From assembly GCA_030762935.1 (NCBI GenBank), contig CM060880.1, forward strand, positions 17,601,001 to 17,665,000: DNA of 64,000 bases, given 5' to 3'. A program made the translations under genes and the position numbers. Under the pieces are notes generated by a model that saw only the letters and a program-made list of their open reading frames with translations, ran no database searches and was not told the origin of the DNA. This document shows, piece by piece, positions 1-11,100 of this stretch (positions are counted from its first letter, which is position 1; every line of letters starts with the position of its first letter). Source of the DNA: Hymenopus coronatus. Its lineage: Eukaryota > Arthropoda > Insecta > Mantodea > Hymenopodidae.

Positions 1-1430
1 CAGGTCAAGGAAGTTTGTGTACTACATATGCTGCAAAATGAACTCGTTTCTAAATTTTTAACTTCCTTAGAATGGATGAAAATTTGTTTGGAAAGTTGCT
101 GTCCTTAGTTGAGGCAAAAATCACTTGCCAAGACACAAATATGAGGCAGTCTATATCAGCAGATGAACCAGCAATCACATTATTATATTTTTGTTGAGAA
201 AAGAGGTTAGGTGCAAATGGGTCCAATAAAATACATTTGCAGGGGTTATAAATACTTGAGTCATTATTTCATAAATCTCTGCTGCACAAAAAATGTGTAT
301 TTCCACTATAGCTCAGCTACTATAACCCTATTATTTAGGAAAAAGTGTACAAGATACAGCAAAGTTTCACACAAACAATCATGTTGGCAGGAAGGAAGAC
401 CAGCACTAGCTGCCATCTTATTGCATCATTCCCACCAGGTCATTCATGGTGGATTTCATATGTTTGGACCAAAAATTAGAAACCGCTGTATCCTGTTATA
501 GCAAACTGGAATGGGACCAAAGAAAAGGATGGAAATTGTATACAATAAAATTATCCGATGTACCATGATCCAATTTGTAGTTTGAAGAGTATTGGACCAA
601 AATATTTGACCATGAGACATCAGCTTAATTATAGATTCACAGAAGAGTTAATGTTCTCTTTTCCTATCTAATTCTCGATGCATTGAGATTTCACTGTGTT
701 TAAGTCTCTGTTGAATGTCTTTATTTACATTATCTTGTACATGGTTGCCAGCTTGAAGACAATCATTAATGAACCTGGCAGACATATTTACACCCAGTTT
801 TTGTTTTTACTTCAACTCTTGTCTCATGCCACCAACTCACAAGATGTTTTAGGAGGTCATGAGAATGTGCTTCCTCTAATCTTTAACATATTTTTAAATT
901 AAAAAAAATATTGCTGTATGCATTTGAATATGCAGTATTAATAGGAAATTGGTGGCAGAAATACTTTAACCGTTTTAGGCCATTGTGGAGCCATGACAAG
1001 GTATTTGGTGATATTTTGATTGTTATTTTTTCAGTCAATACAGATGTATTGTTTTCTCATTTATGTAATTATAAGGAAATGTGCAATGTTGACTGTATGA
1101 TGCTTGTGTCTTTTAAATTACAGTAAAGTCATCTTTTTTGTATTTTATTTCTTTATTTCCTTCTATTTCCTAACAGAGAAACAACCTAGTCTAAACATAA
1201 ATACTGTCCCACACTATTTTATGAATATATGAAATGTGGTTTGAAATTTTTCAAAAACCGTTTAATAAGAGTAAAACCACAGCATCACACTCAAACTTCA
1301 CTAGTTGAATTAGGTAATTCACTTCAGACATGTTTCGCGGCTATTGCCAACATCTTTAGCAAAGATTTACTGTAAATGAACTAAGTAAATTTCTGCTGAA
1401 GATGGTACATTCCCATTAATGTTTTCCTTT
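1..1430. other. AT-rich DNA without recognised gene
   Basis: Short open frames only (below 100 codons), none resembling a known protein. The stretch is AT-rich, with runs of A and T. No splice-bounded conserved coding block was seen on either strand. It may be intron or intergenic DNA. Confidence 0.5.
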
Positions 1431-1439
1431 TAATATGTT

Positions 1440-2340
1440 TAAATTCACAAGTTGCATCTATCAGGTTTCAAATTGTCCACTATTAGCATGCACACCACTT
1501 TGAGTCTCTTGGGCAAGTCATCTATTGCAGAATGGATAGTGTCAACTGGGAAATCTGCCACTAAGGAACACAAACTTTCAAGTGAGATGGGATGTGTAAT
1601 TCCACAAGAATGTATGAAGGTAATAGTTTGTTACTTGTAAGAGGTGTAGAGTAACGTATTTCTGACATTAGTTTTGGTAGTAATTATTGGATATCCTACA
1701 GAGTTTTGAAATAATTAATCATTTCATTAAAGAAATATTCTGAGCAGCCTTTTCAGGCATGAAGTAACTTGACAACGTTGCATTGAGGTTGGCCAGGTTT
1801 CTGAACTGGCCCTTGGATGTAAACACGGCTGCTTGCAAACACGACACAGGGTGGTGTAATGTTTTGGGAGATAATGAATGCAATTGGTATTCTGATTGGC
1901 CTACTCTGATGAACCAGCAGTGAGGTGTGCTTGTTTATGTACTGATCTAGTGCAAGTGACACCCACACAATCTGCAGTGTTGTGAGCTTGTCTGTGTCTT
2001 GTTTTCAAACAAACTAAGTTATTTCTGTAACAAAATGACCAGAAACAAAAACGTAAGATACAAAATGTGTTCCAAATACCGAAATGTATCACTGGTTTAA
2101 ACTAATGTAATGACTTCTCTTCCACTGGGTATACCTGGCACTTGTTTTTACTCTTTTTACATAAAAATGAAGTCTGGTGGGGTCTTCATAGCTCACCACC
2201 CCACCAAACCATGACTGAGGAGGGGTAGTGACTTCTCTGGACTTAAGAAACTCTCTTGTGAGCTTGCAGCATATACCTTATCGTTTTGGTGGTTAAAGAG
2301 TACTATGTTTTCAAGTTGGTAGTACTCCAAGTAGGGGGGG
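1440..2340 (-). pseudogene. Degenerate maT-type (DD37D) transposase relic
   Basis: Read on the minus strand, two blocks match the transposase of the better-kept maT element at 39347-40627. Near 2330-2160 the frame gives FNHQNDKVYAASSQESFL and then an SHGLVGW-like piece, corresponding to the region after the first catalytic Asp. Near 1600-1450 it gives SLVADFPVDTIHSAIDDLPK, corresponding to the family's C-terminal helices. The middle is unrecognisable and frames are broken, so it is an old dead copy. No terminal inverted repeats could be assigned. Confidence 0.55.
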
Positions 2341-2764
2341 GCACACAAGACATACATGTTTATTTTCCCTGAGACGTGGGGTCAGAAGCCACAATCTTGA
2401 GTGGATGTGACATAGTGTTAAAAAACCAATTCAACAAATTAATACACATATGGATGTGCCTAGCTATAAGAAATGTATCAGAACTGAGTTTGAATGCTCT
2501 CTGCGAGGCTAAAAACCACACACTACCTAGGCCAGCTAGTCACTTATTGAGGTGTGAAAAGATGGAAGTAAAATGGATAGTCTATATCAGGAGTCGTCAA
2601 CTGGGTTGTGCACTGGCTCTGAGCATGTAGCTGGTAGCTGAGTAAGGAATAATGTACAGTTATGTTGCGTTGAGGTAAGTTGACCTTTCGGAGTGCTCTG
2701 CAGTGGTGGCTGGATATCCAGGATTATGACTGACGAAATACATGAAAGACCATCAACCCCTAAC

Positions 2765-4120
2765 ACTTTATCTCTATGGGAAGAGTCATATTTTTATGCG
2801 GAATATGGAGGGATGCCAATTGCTCAGTTTGTAGGAAGGTACTAAATAGCAGAAAAAATTGTAACCCTCACCATCATACCACATGTCACGCAAATGATTA
2901 TGATCAATATAAGGGAGAGAACAAGTCACAGTTATCCAACAATCAAAGGAAACTCTTTTGACAGATGTGAAGAACATCATGTTAGTGAATCAGCTGTATG
3001 CCTCAGTTACAAGATTGCCATACAAATAGCGAGGAAATGTAAACCATTTGTGGATGGAGTGTTCATTATAGACTGCTTAATTGCGGTAGCCAAAGAGCTG
3101 TTTCCTGTTCAGGTTCCAGAGTTTGAAGCCATCAGTTTGTCACCAACCACAGTTAGAAGGCACATCCAGGAAATTTCTGAGGATATCAGAAATCAGATTG
3201 TGAGTATCTCAAAGGACTTTATTTCATTACTCTTTTGCAGCTGACATGAGCACTGATATCTCTGACCACTGCCCAGTTAGCTATCTACATAAGAGGAATA
3301 GATAAAGACCTTAAAATCACAGAGGATGTGTGAGATCTTCCAATGAAAGATTCAGCAGGATTGGACATCTTCAAGAGTGTGGACAAAACTATGCAAAAGA
3401 TGGATTTACCGTGGAATAAATTGAGTTCAACAGATAGCGCTCCTGTAATGGTTGGATGTCACAGTGATCTTGTAGCTCATATTAAAGATAAAATGAAAGA
3501 GTCAAATGCGACTCATGAAGTAATTGAATCAACTGAACTTATGTGCCAAAAGTGTCACTCTTTTTAATGTAATGGAGGTGGTGGTTAAAACTACAAACAT
3601 TATAAGGTCAAGAGAACTGAAACATCATCAATTCAAAGAATTTATAGAAGACTTAGGCAGCGAATATGGAGACATACCACATCACTGCCAAGTACAATGG
3701 CTCAGCCATGATAAAGTACTGGAGAGATTCTTTGAATTGAGAGATGAAATTAGAATGTATTTGGAAATGCAAACATAACCAGTGCCTGAATTTGAAAATG
3801 AATAGTGTGTCTGTGCCCTTGCCTTCCTGACATGTTAAATGAAGTAAATATTTCTGTGCAAGAAAAAGATCAACTCATCAGCAATCTATTACTGTTTTCA
3901 AATGCAAATTATCTTTATGGGAGCATCAGCTGTTTTCCAAGGACACTACACACTTTCTAACTTTGGTAGTTCAAAGTGCAAACCAACAAACATATGAAAC
4001 ATTTGCCCAAGTGCTGAAGGATTTTTTACTCCATTTTCTGTTGATTATAACATTGTGTGTGCTGAATACCAAATGGAAATTATCGATTTACAATGATATA
4101 GAATTGAAAGTTAAATTTCA
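2765..4120 (+). pseudogene. Degenerate hAT-like transposase (GTF2IRD2/ZBED type)
   Basis: Four open segments in shifting frames read like the hAT-derived proteins of the GTF2IRD2 / SCAND3 group. At 2800-2890 there is a zinc-finger-like start (NCSVCRK, then His residues). At 2960-3230 comes SYKIAIQIARKCKPFVDG and LSPTTVRRHIQEISEDIRNQI. At 3343-3560 comes GLDIFKSVDKTMQKMD and LVAHIKDKMKE, part of the catalytic core. At 3570-3775 comes HHCQVQWLSHDKVLERFFEL, the usual segment after the core. Frameshifts and stops separate the parts, so it cannot make a full transposase. The family call comes from memory of conserved wording; boundaries are approximate and terminal repeats were not found. Confidence 0.65.
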
Positions 4121-4259
4121 AAATAAAATGAACGTTAGTGGAGTATATTGTAAATTTCCACAACAAAGGTTTCCCCATAGGCTCTCAGCCAGAATATTAT
4201 GTTCGGGACCGCGTATATGTGCAAGCAGTTATTTTCTCTTTTGAAGTTAACCAAGTCCT

Positions 4260-5456
4260 GTTATACAAGACAGCTTTCTGATGAGAATTTACATTGTGTT
4301 CTCAGGTTGTGTTCTACACGATCAGTGGTGCCTAACATTTATCAGTTAGGGAAAAAAGGATTGAAAAATCTATGCTAATGATCAGAAAAGTAGTTTTGTT
4401 TGAAAATAGAGAATTGGTTTGAAAGTACAATTTACTTGTTCTTATAATTATTTATGTATTATATAAATCTTATCACCATTAATAAAGTATACCCACTTTG
4501 TATGTTCTTGTACTTTTATTAGTACAGACGAGTAAGCAACTTACAGACCACCGTCTGTACCTGACTCCTACTGCTCACTTGCTGTCCAAGCGACAACAGC
4601 GCATGATGAGTAGATTCCACCAGCTCGAATAAGCTGGTCTATATTGAAGTGTTCATTTCAACATGCAAAAACCATACAGTAAATTATGTGATTGGTTTGT
4701 GGGAGAACTGTTAGAAGAAGAAAATGAATACACACTAAGTGAAAATTGAAATTTGAGACTGTTGAATGAAAATTTAAAAATAAAAGCAAACTGTTAAAGG
4801 AATGTATAATGAGACCAACAAAAGGTTAATACTACATGATGAAATGATGCTAAAATGTGTCTGGGGCCCTTAAAACTTAAAGCTATGCAATATTTGTTTT
4901 CTTGGGATAAGGTAAAAGCCATGTAAAAACCTTATGTGAGTAACTCATCCTACTAAAACTTTACTAGGTGACCTGGATTTTAAATTGTTATAAATATTAA
5001 TAGGTCAAGATTTGAAATCTGCAAGGTTGCCAAGCTTTTTGACTTCTTTTTGGCATCTTTGGTGTTTTAGCTTCACAGGTCCCTCGGTTATACCCTACCA
5101 TTGGCTAAGCTTTGCAGCTTAGGGCCCTAAAAGTTCATAATAAACCAATAATTACAAAGAGGCTCTTATGATAGAATAGCAAAAGAATCAATTCCACATC
5201 ACCATGGAAGTAAATGGCTCACTCTAACCGAAATTCAAGTGACCTCTTGAACTGAGGCAGACAAGTTAATTTTGTGAATTCCTTTCATTTTGCATAAGTA
5301 ATATACTTTATGTACTTTCTGTTAAGCTCTTTGCCTCTATCAATTTGTCCTGTTTTACTTTAACCTATATTAGTTCAAAATTAAATTTTTGTTTTCCTCT
5401 TTTTCCTATAAATCATATGAAATGTGAAAATTCAACACCTGTAAAATATTATATAT
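4260..5456. other. AT-rich stretch with a repeat segment at about 5064-5180
   Basis: No gene seen. The part 5064-5180 (TTTTAGCTTCACAGGTCCCT ... TTAGGGCCCTAAAAGTTCAT ... AACCAATAATTACAAAG) recurs in diverged form at about 36290-36480 in XRCC3 intron 2, so it belongs to an interspersed repeat of unknown class. Confidence 0.5.
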
Positions 5457-6515
5457 ATACTTTCTCTAGCTCGTATATACAATGTACATAGTGGATAGAG
5501 AAGATATTGTACTCCACCAAAAAATTTGATGTTGAGATTTCACTGGAAATATATGTCATGAGATTCCCTGTGTCCGAAAAAAAAAAATTTAGATAAAGGG
5601 TCATGTGTGTGCTTGTGGACAACATAGCTCAAAAACTAAAATACTGTAAAATACCAAACTTGTTATTTATCGTTAATATCTCCCAAGAATGTGACACGAA
5701 GATTTCCAAGAAAATCTCCCCCACCATAGACTAACCTTTACATGAAAATTATTTTGAAATTTTTAGCAGTCTCAAAAACAGCTCAAACAATTTTGATTTA
5801 AATACCATATAAGAAGATATTCAGATCACAAATAGAATGTAAATTTTTAATTTTCTGGGGAATAGCCTCTGAAGACCTAACTGAAGAAATGGATTGTGAT
5901 CATCTTCTACGTTTTCCAATTTTACAGAAGATTACAGTCTCCCAGGTAAATATTGGAGTGCAAGAAAACAAATGATTTCACTGTCAAACATTTAACATTA
6001 GGTACCAACCAAACTCTGAAGACATTTATTCTGGATGAATTTTGCATAACAGTTAAACCATAAGAGATAGACAAAAACTTACTACACAAAACATATAGAT
6101 CTTGTTAAACACATAATTTGTCATATCATATATTTTGACTTGTTAGTTGTTATTGGTTTCAATTTTAAACTATTTAAAGCTTTTCTCTAACAGGAAGTGC
6201 CATTTCGTTTCATCCATGAGGACTTAGGACTATTCCTCTTGGTTTCATCCATAAAGTAATCTTTTATTTTACTGCAGGCCATGCAAAGCGAACCAAACTT
6301 TAATTGTTTCACATAGAACCAGCTTTTAAAAGATTTGGCTGTTGATTTAGTCTAATGTATTTCCTTATGTCCCTTCTACTTACAAGGAATCAAGTAATAA
6401 GACAATTTCTGCTAATGTTTATCTTGATTAGTGTGTCGTAGATAAAAGAATAATCTTTTGAAAGGAAAGTTATTTGGTAAGAGCTAGAGAAAGTAATGTG
6501 AATGTAACAGACTTT
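5457..6515 (+). repeat. Repeat A, full-length copy (head to tail)
   Basis: First full copy of a family found throughout the window. The head starts TACTTTCTCTAG, followed by an ATGTACATAGTGGATAGAGAAG-like block and an AAAATTTGATGTTGAGATTTC block. The middle has the AATACCAAACTTG hairpin region and CTCTGAAGAC. The tail has CTTACAAGGAATCAAGTAAT, CTGCTAATGTTTATCTTGAT and GAGCTAGAGAAAGTAATGTG. The ends are short inverted repeats (ACTTTCTCTA against TAGAGAAAGT). No long open frame. The class is unknown. It is interrupted by a small LINE tail at 5877-6013. Confidence 0.75.
5877..6013 (+). mobile_element. Short LINE 3' tail inserted in repeat A, with 10-bp target duplication
   Basis: The decamer CTCTGAAGAC stands at 5867-5876 and again at 6014-6023, while other repeat A copies carry it once. 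The 137 bp between match the end of the LINE at 47990-48870 (GAAATGGATTATGATCATC there, GAAATGGATTGTGATCATC here, then ACATTAGGTACCAACCA). It is an extremely 5'-truncated retrotransposed copy. Confidence 0.75.
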
Positions 6516-6529
6516 TTTGCTGTGGCCAA

Positions 6530-7500
6530 TGAAATTTACGCGAATTCTGCGGCGAAAGTATCAGTATCATGTGGACCGTGAATTAGGCTGATTTTAAACA
6601 AATGGTGCATTTTACTACTTTCTTATTTTCATTGTGCAGTATATGTTATTTTAATTGTATTAATTTGCTTTTTCTGTATTTTTGAAAGATACATATTTTA
6701 ACCAAAGTTATTACAAGAATGCACAAATAGTATGATTGATAAAAGTTATGCCACTAGTTGCTGACATTGTCTCATGTACAACTGTTAAGGTGCTGCTAAA
6801 ACGTTAATACTACAGGAGAGTTTCAAATTTGAGGTCCCTCTCTGAGGAACTTCTGTAATCTTATGCAAAAAACGTTTATGTGTATACATTGTAATGGAGC
6901 TGCTGCTATTCAAAACTTAATTCATTAATACAAACATTAACATAACACTTTTGTTTACTTCTTGAAACAGGTGGTGCTGTTTTTTTTGTACATAGTTGCT
7001 ATCCTATCTTCATTTAGAATTTTTATGTGTGCATCTATGCTGTTTTTTACACTAGTTTTTAATGGAATTTTTCAATATTATTATTATTATCATTATTAAC
7101 TTGTTATGTACAAAAAAATTGCATTACATTTAACCTTGTTGGCATCCCTTCCAGTTTTCCTCCCTTTACAGAATGCATTAATTCAATGTGAACTTATAAT
7201 TGATGTGCTATATATCAAACAGGATTTTAATTCTACTCAATGAAAGGATGAAACATGTATATTTCTGCACAATCCCAATTTCATATAAATACTGTACTTC
7301 TCATCTGATTATATAAAAAAAATCTAATTTGTTGTATACAGCAGAAAAAAGTTAAGTTAAACGTGAATTTCTTCTTGCTGATTATTTTCTTTTCAGGAAT
7401 TAGCTACCGAACTTCTTTCTATGTCACATCTCGGGCACAATGAATAATTTACCGCACTTTTCAATTTCTTACACAGAAATATTAAATCAGCTATTTGGAA
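6530..7500. other. AT-rich DNA, no gene seen
   Basis: Short open frames only, several A/T runs and a small TTATTATTATCATTATTA microsatellite near 7079. No conserved coding block recognised. Confidence 0.4.
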
Positions 7501-7509
7501 ATGTTCGGT

Positions 7510-8038
7510 AACAATTCATTGGTGCGTGAGATGGGACTTCGAAAGGACTTCGGTAGATAATTCCTGCGTTGAATACGCGATGGAAGGGAGGGTACAGAAT
7601 CGCACGCTCGGTCGATATAGAAGTTGGTTATGTTATCGAAGCTATGTTAGTTCCCACAACGCCCGTGCAAAAGGTTTTAAAAAGCGCCCTATTCGACCCC
7701 TTACTCCCACCACGGAGACGACAATCTATGGACTGTTAGCTGTAGAAAATTATTCTAAGAAAAGAATTACGATTAAATGTGGCGGTATAATTCTATTATG
7801 ATGGTTCTCAGAAATTATAACATATTATATATGTAATCACACCTTTTAGATATCGTTTACACGAAGAGCATAAATTGAACATGTTGAGACATTGCAGTTT
7901 ATTGTATTTAGGGTACATTTACGGAATACTCAATTTGCGCATCACGGTGAAAGATGTCCCTAACCTTACTTCGAGGTAATGCATGAACACAACTTATTCC
8001 TCGGCTGTCATTTACATTTTAATTATCGGCTATAAATA
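7510..8038 (+). promoter_or_regulatory. Putative MIPEP 5' flank / 5' UTR, CpG-richer
   Basis: From about 7510 to 7740 the DNA is clearly richer in CpG than its surroundings (ACGCGATGG, CGCACGCTCGGTCGA, GCGCCCTATTCGACC) and lies 300-500 bp before the MIPEP start codon. This suits a promoter or non-coding first exon. An in-frame TAA at 8033-8035 closes the MIPEP frame just before its ATG. The transcription start cannot be placed from sequence. Confidence 0.35.
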
Positions 8039-8164
8039 ATGAGAGGGTTAGCAAGGTTTTACTGGTTTCAGTGGAGGTCCGTCAGTACCTGGACCCCTTT
8101 AACCACTGCCTTTAACGCAAAACCAGGTGTTAAACTGAATCTAAGCCTCAACAAGAACAGCACA
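8039..8164 (+). CDS. MIPEP: MIPEP coding exon 1
   Basis: ATG to codon 42, ending before GTAAGT. It carries the targeting peptide ([14 protein letters not shown]) and [12 protein letters not shown], matching the start of the mature region in vertebrate MIPEP. Confidence 0.9.
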
Positions 8165-11100
8165 GTAAGTTAATTTAAAATGCATTGTACGTTTATTATC
8201 ACAACTTTAATTTAGAGCCTGCACTATGTTGTTAAAACGTAATATGATGTGAGAACTTTTAGAGAATTAATGAAAGTTGTGTGGAAACTCACATTTTTAG
8301 GGTCTCTTTGGTCTCCCAGAATTGCAGACACACGAAGGATTTTATGCCTTGAAAGAGCGTGCAGAATGGCATACAGAACAACTCATTGCAGAATGTTGCA
8401 GCGCAGATAGGTAAGTTCACGGTATTGGGTTCAACTTCTGCAACATTGATGCACTTTGTTGTTTTGCCATTTTAAATAGAGCCTCTGTATTATGTGAACT
8501 GTTTCACCTCATGACTGTTGTATGCAGGTCTCGCAAGATGGTGCAGATATTTGATGAGCTGTCAGACACGCTCTGTAGAGTTGCTGATTTGGCAGAATTT
8601 ATCAGGATTGCTCATCCTCGAGCCCCCTTTGCTCAGGCAGCCGAGGATGCATGTGTCAGCATCAGCAGTATTGTTGAGAAGTATGTAAAAATGTTATAAC
8701 AAGATGTTAGTTGTAAGAGAAGATAAATACTTGTTTTTGTCATTAATTCGTAATCTTACAAATGTTTTAATTGATTAATCACTTGCTTAAAGAAAACTCA
8801 AAAACAGAAATCAATTTTTCCTTCCAAACATGAAGTATTGCATTTTCTTGAGTATAAATTGCCTCTCTCTGTAAGCATTTATTGTTGAGGAAATATATTT
8901 TAAATTAATAATATTAAAATGAAGGTTTTTAATTTGTATATATCTATCTAGGTATAGAGTATTGTAATCCCCTCAGAAACTTGATACAAGGATTTCATCA
9001 GAAATACACTAATAGAGGTCCACTTAAACCAAAAAAGAAAATGTTATAGGAGAAGGTTGTTTGAGAAAAAGAGAGAATAATTTAACTTGAATACAACATT
9101 TTAAATAAATATCACATATTTCTTTAGTCAGTCAATGTTTAGGGATAACGGACAAAGACTTGCAAGAAAATCCACTCTCCTAAATAAATCTCTGGAAGGT
9201 TAAATGCTCATTATTTTTCAGTTTCAAAGCAATTGCAGAAAGCACCATGTGTTTGAGATATTTGTATTTCCATCAAGAGTTTGCAAGGTCCTCTTCATTA
9301 TAATTTAACTTTGTATAACTTAAAAACTATAAGAAATGGACAAAAAGTTTTATACTTTTATATATAACAAACTGTTTAAAAGCCAAGCAATTTTGTACAA
9401 GATGTATTTTGAAAGCAAGTAGCAATAATTTTTGAAAAATTAACAGAACATTATTTTCTAAAGCATCATTCATTACCTTACACTATTTTTCCACATAGTC
9501 ACGATGTTTATTCAGGCACTTGTCATAATGGAAAACCAGGTTTTTTATGTCTTCATTAAAGAATGGTGTCAACTGTGATGAAAGTTAAATCTGCACTTGT
9601 TGTTTCACAACATCTTTGCTGAAATGTTTTTCACCAAGGAATTTCTTAAAATTAATGAAATAGGTGAAAATAACTTTGGTGCCCAACCAAATGCTGCAAT
9701 CACATCTTGAGTTTGTTTTATTGATTGTTTGTGGCCAAGCATTGTCATGAACCAAAAGGATTCCAAGCGAAAACTGTCCATGTCTTTTTTTCTGCATTGC
9801 ACTATGTAGCTTAGCGTCTCACAATAAATGTCTTTGTTGATTGTCAAATTCCTGGACAAGAATTCACCAGCAAAACACCATGCTGGCTCAGGGAACTGTG
9901 CATTTGATCTTGTGAGTGGATACTGTTTGTTTGAATTTCTGTTTTGTGCCTCCTCTCCATGGGTTGTTTTGATTCAGGAATGATATGAGACACCCATGTC
10001 TCATTACCAAGCCCCAGATTTGTAGGTTCTAAAAAGTTAATATCAGATTCTGTCTATCAGAATATTTTATAATATCTTGTATGTTCAGTGTAAGAATTTA
10101 TAGAATTTTTGAAATATAGATTTGTATAAATCACTGGGCATGGATTGCATTTAAAATACTGTAACTTAAAAGATTAAATTAAATGTAACTTTATTATGTA
10201 TTTGAAAGTACCAATTATGATTAGTTTCATTTCGTAATCAGCTCCTTCCCCTATTTGTAAGACTGACAAGCCAATGCTTAGGGGTCAGAAGCCTGTCAGG
10301 GAGCCAATGGCATGAAACCACAGAATGGAGAGCCTGTTACAAGGGATTGTTCTGTGCCAGGCATGAACATCAGGAAGTGGTGGACCGTTTCCGAGATAAT
10401 GTAACTTTTCTCAAACTGGAAGCCACCTTTCTCTCCTGTTTTACTGCTAGCCATGCAAGCGAGTTTAACTTCAACTGTTGACATAGCGACCAGCTTTAGT
10501 CCAATGTATTCTTCTATTTCGCTTCTGCTTACATGGTAGTAAGTAATAAGACAATTTCTGCTACTGATTATCTCAATTCATACAATATAGATAAAGGAAT
10601 AATAATTCAAAATCTTCTCGGGCTTCTAGCCAGGTAATAACTTGGCTTGACACCAACGTTTCGAAGAAGTGCATCTTCCTCGTCTTCAGGGTGAACTGAT
10701 CAGTTCACCCTGAAGACGAGGAAGATGCACTTCTTCGAAACGTTGGTGTCAAGCCAAGTTATTACCTGGCTAGAAGCCCGAGAAGATTTTGAATTAACAC
10801 GTCGCCAGGAAAGCTATAGTTCTTATTTTAAAGGAATAATACTTTTTATTTACCTGTAGTAGAAGTATTAAATCCAAAAATTGGAAGGAGAGACTGAGAG
10901 GGTGTTAATTCTTTGGAGTTGTGTGTTACATTGTTTAATTTAAAGGTAAGTTTATGTGTACAAAAGTTTCTACTGAGTTATGCTGAGTACTAATGCACTA
11001 TTTTTTGAACAGATTGAACACACACAGGGAGCTGTATGACACCCTTCGCAGGGTTGTTGAAGTGGGAGATAGAATGCCAACCACCGCAGTTGATGAGCAT

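Noticed and set aside
7526..7801. 91-codon open frame before MIPEP
   Set aside because: No family resemblance; it lies in the CpG-richer flank, where stop codons are rarer by composition. Treated as probable promoter or 5' UTR, not a gene.
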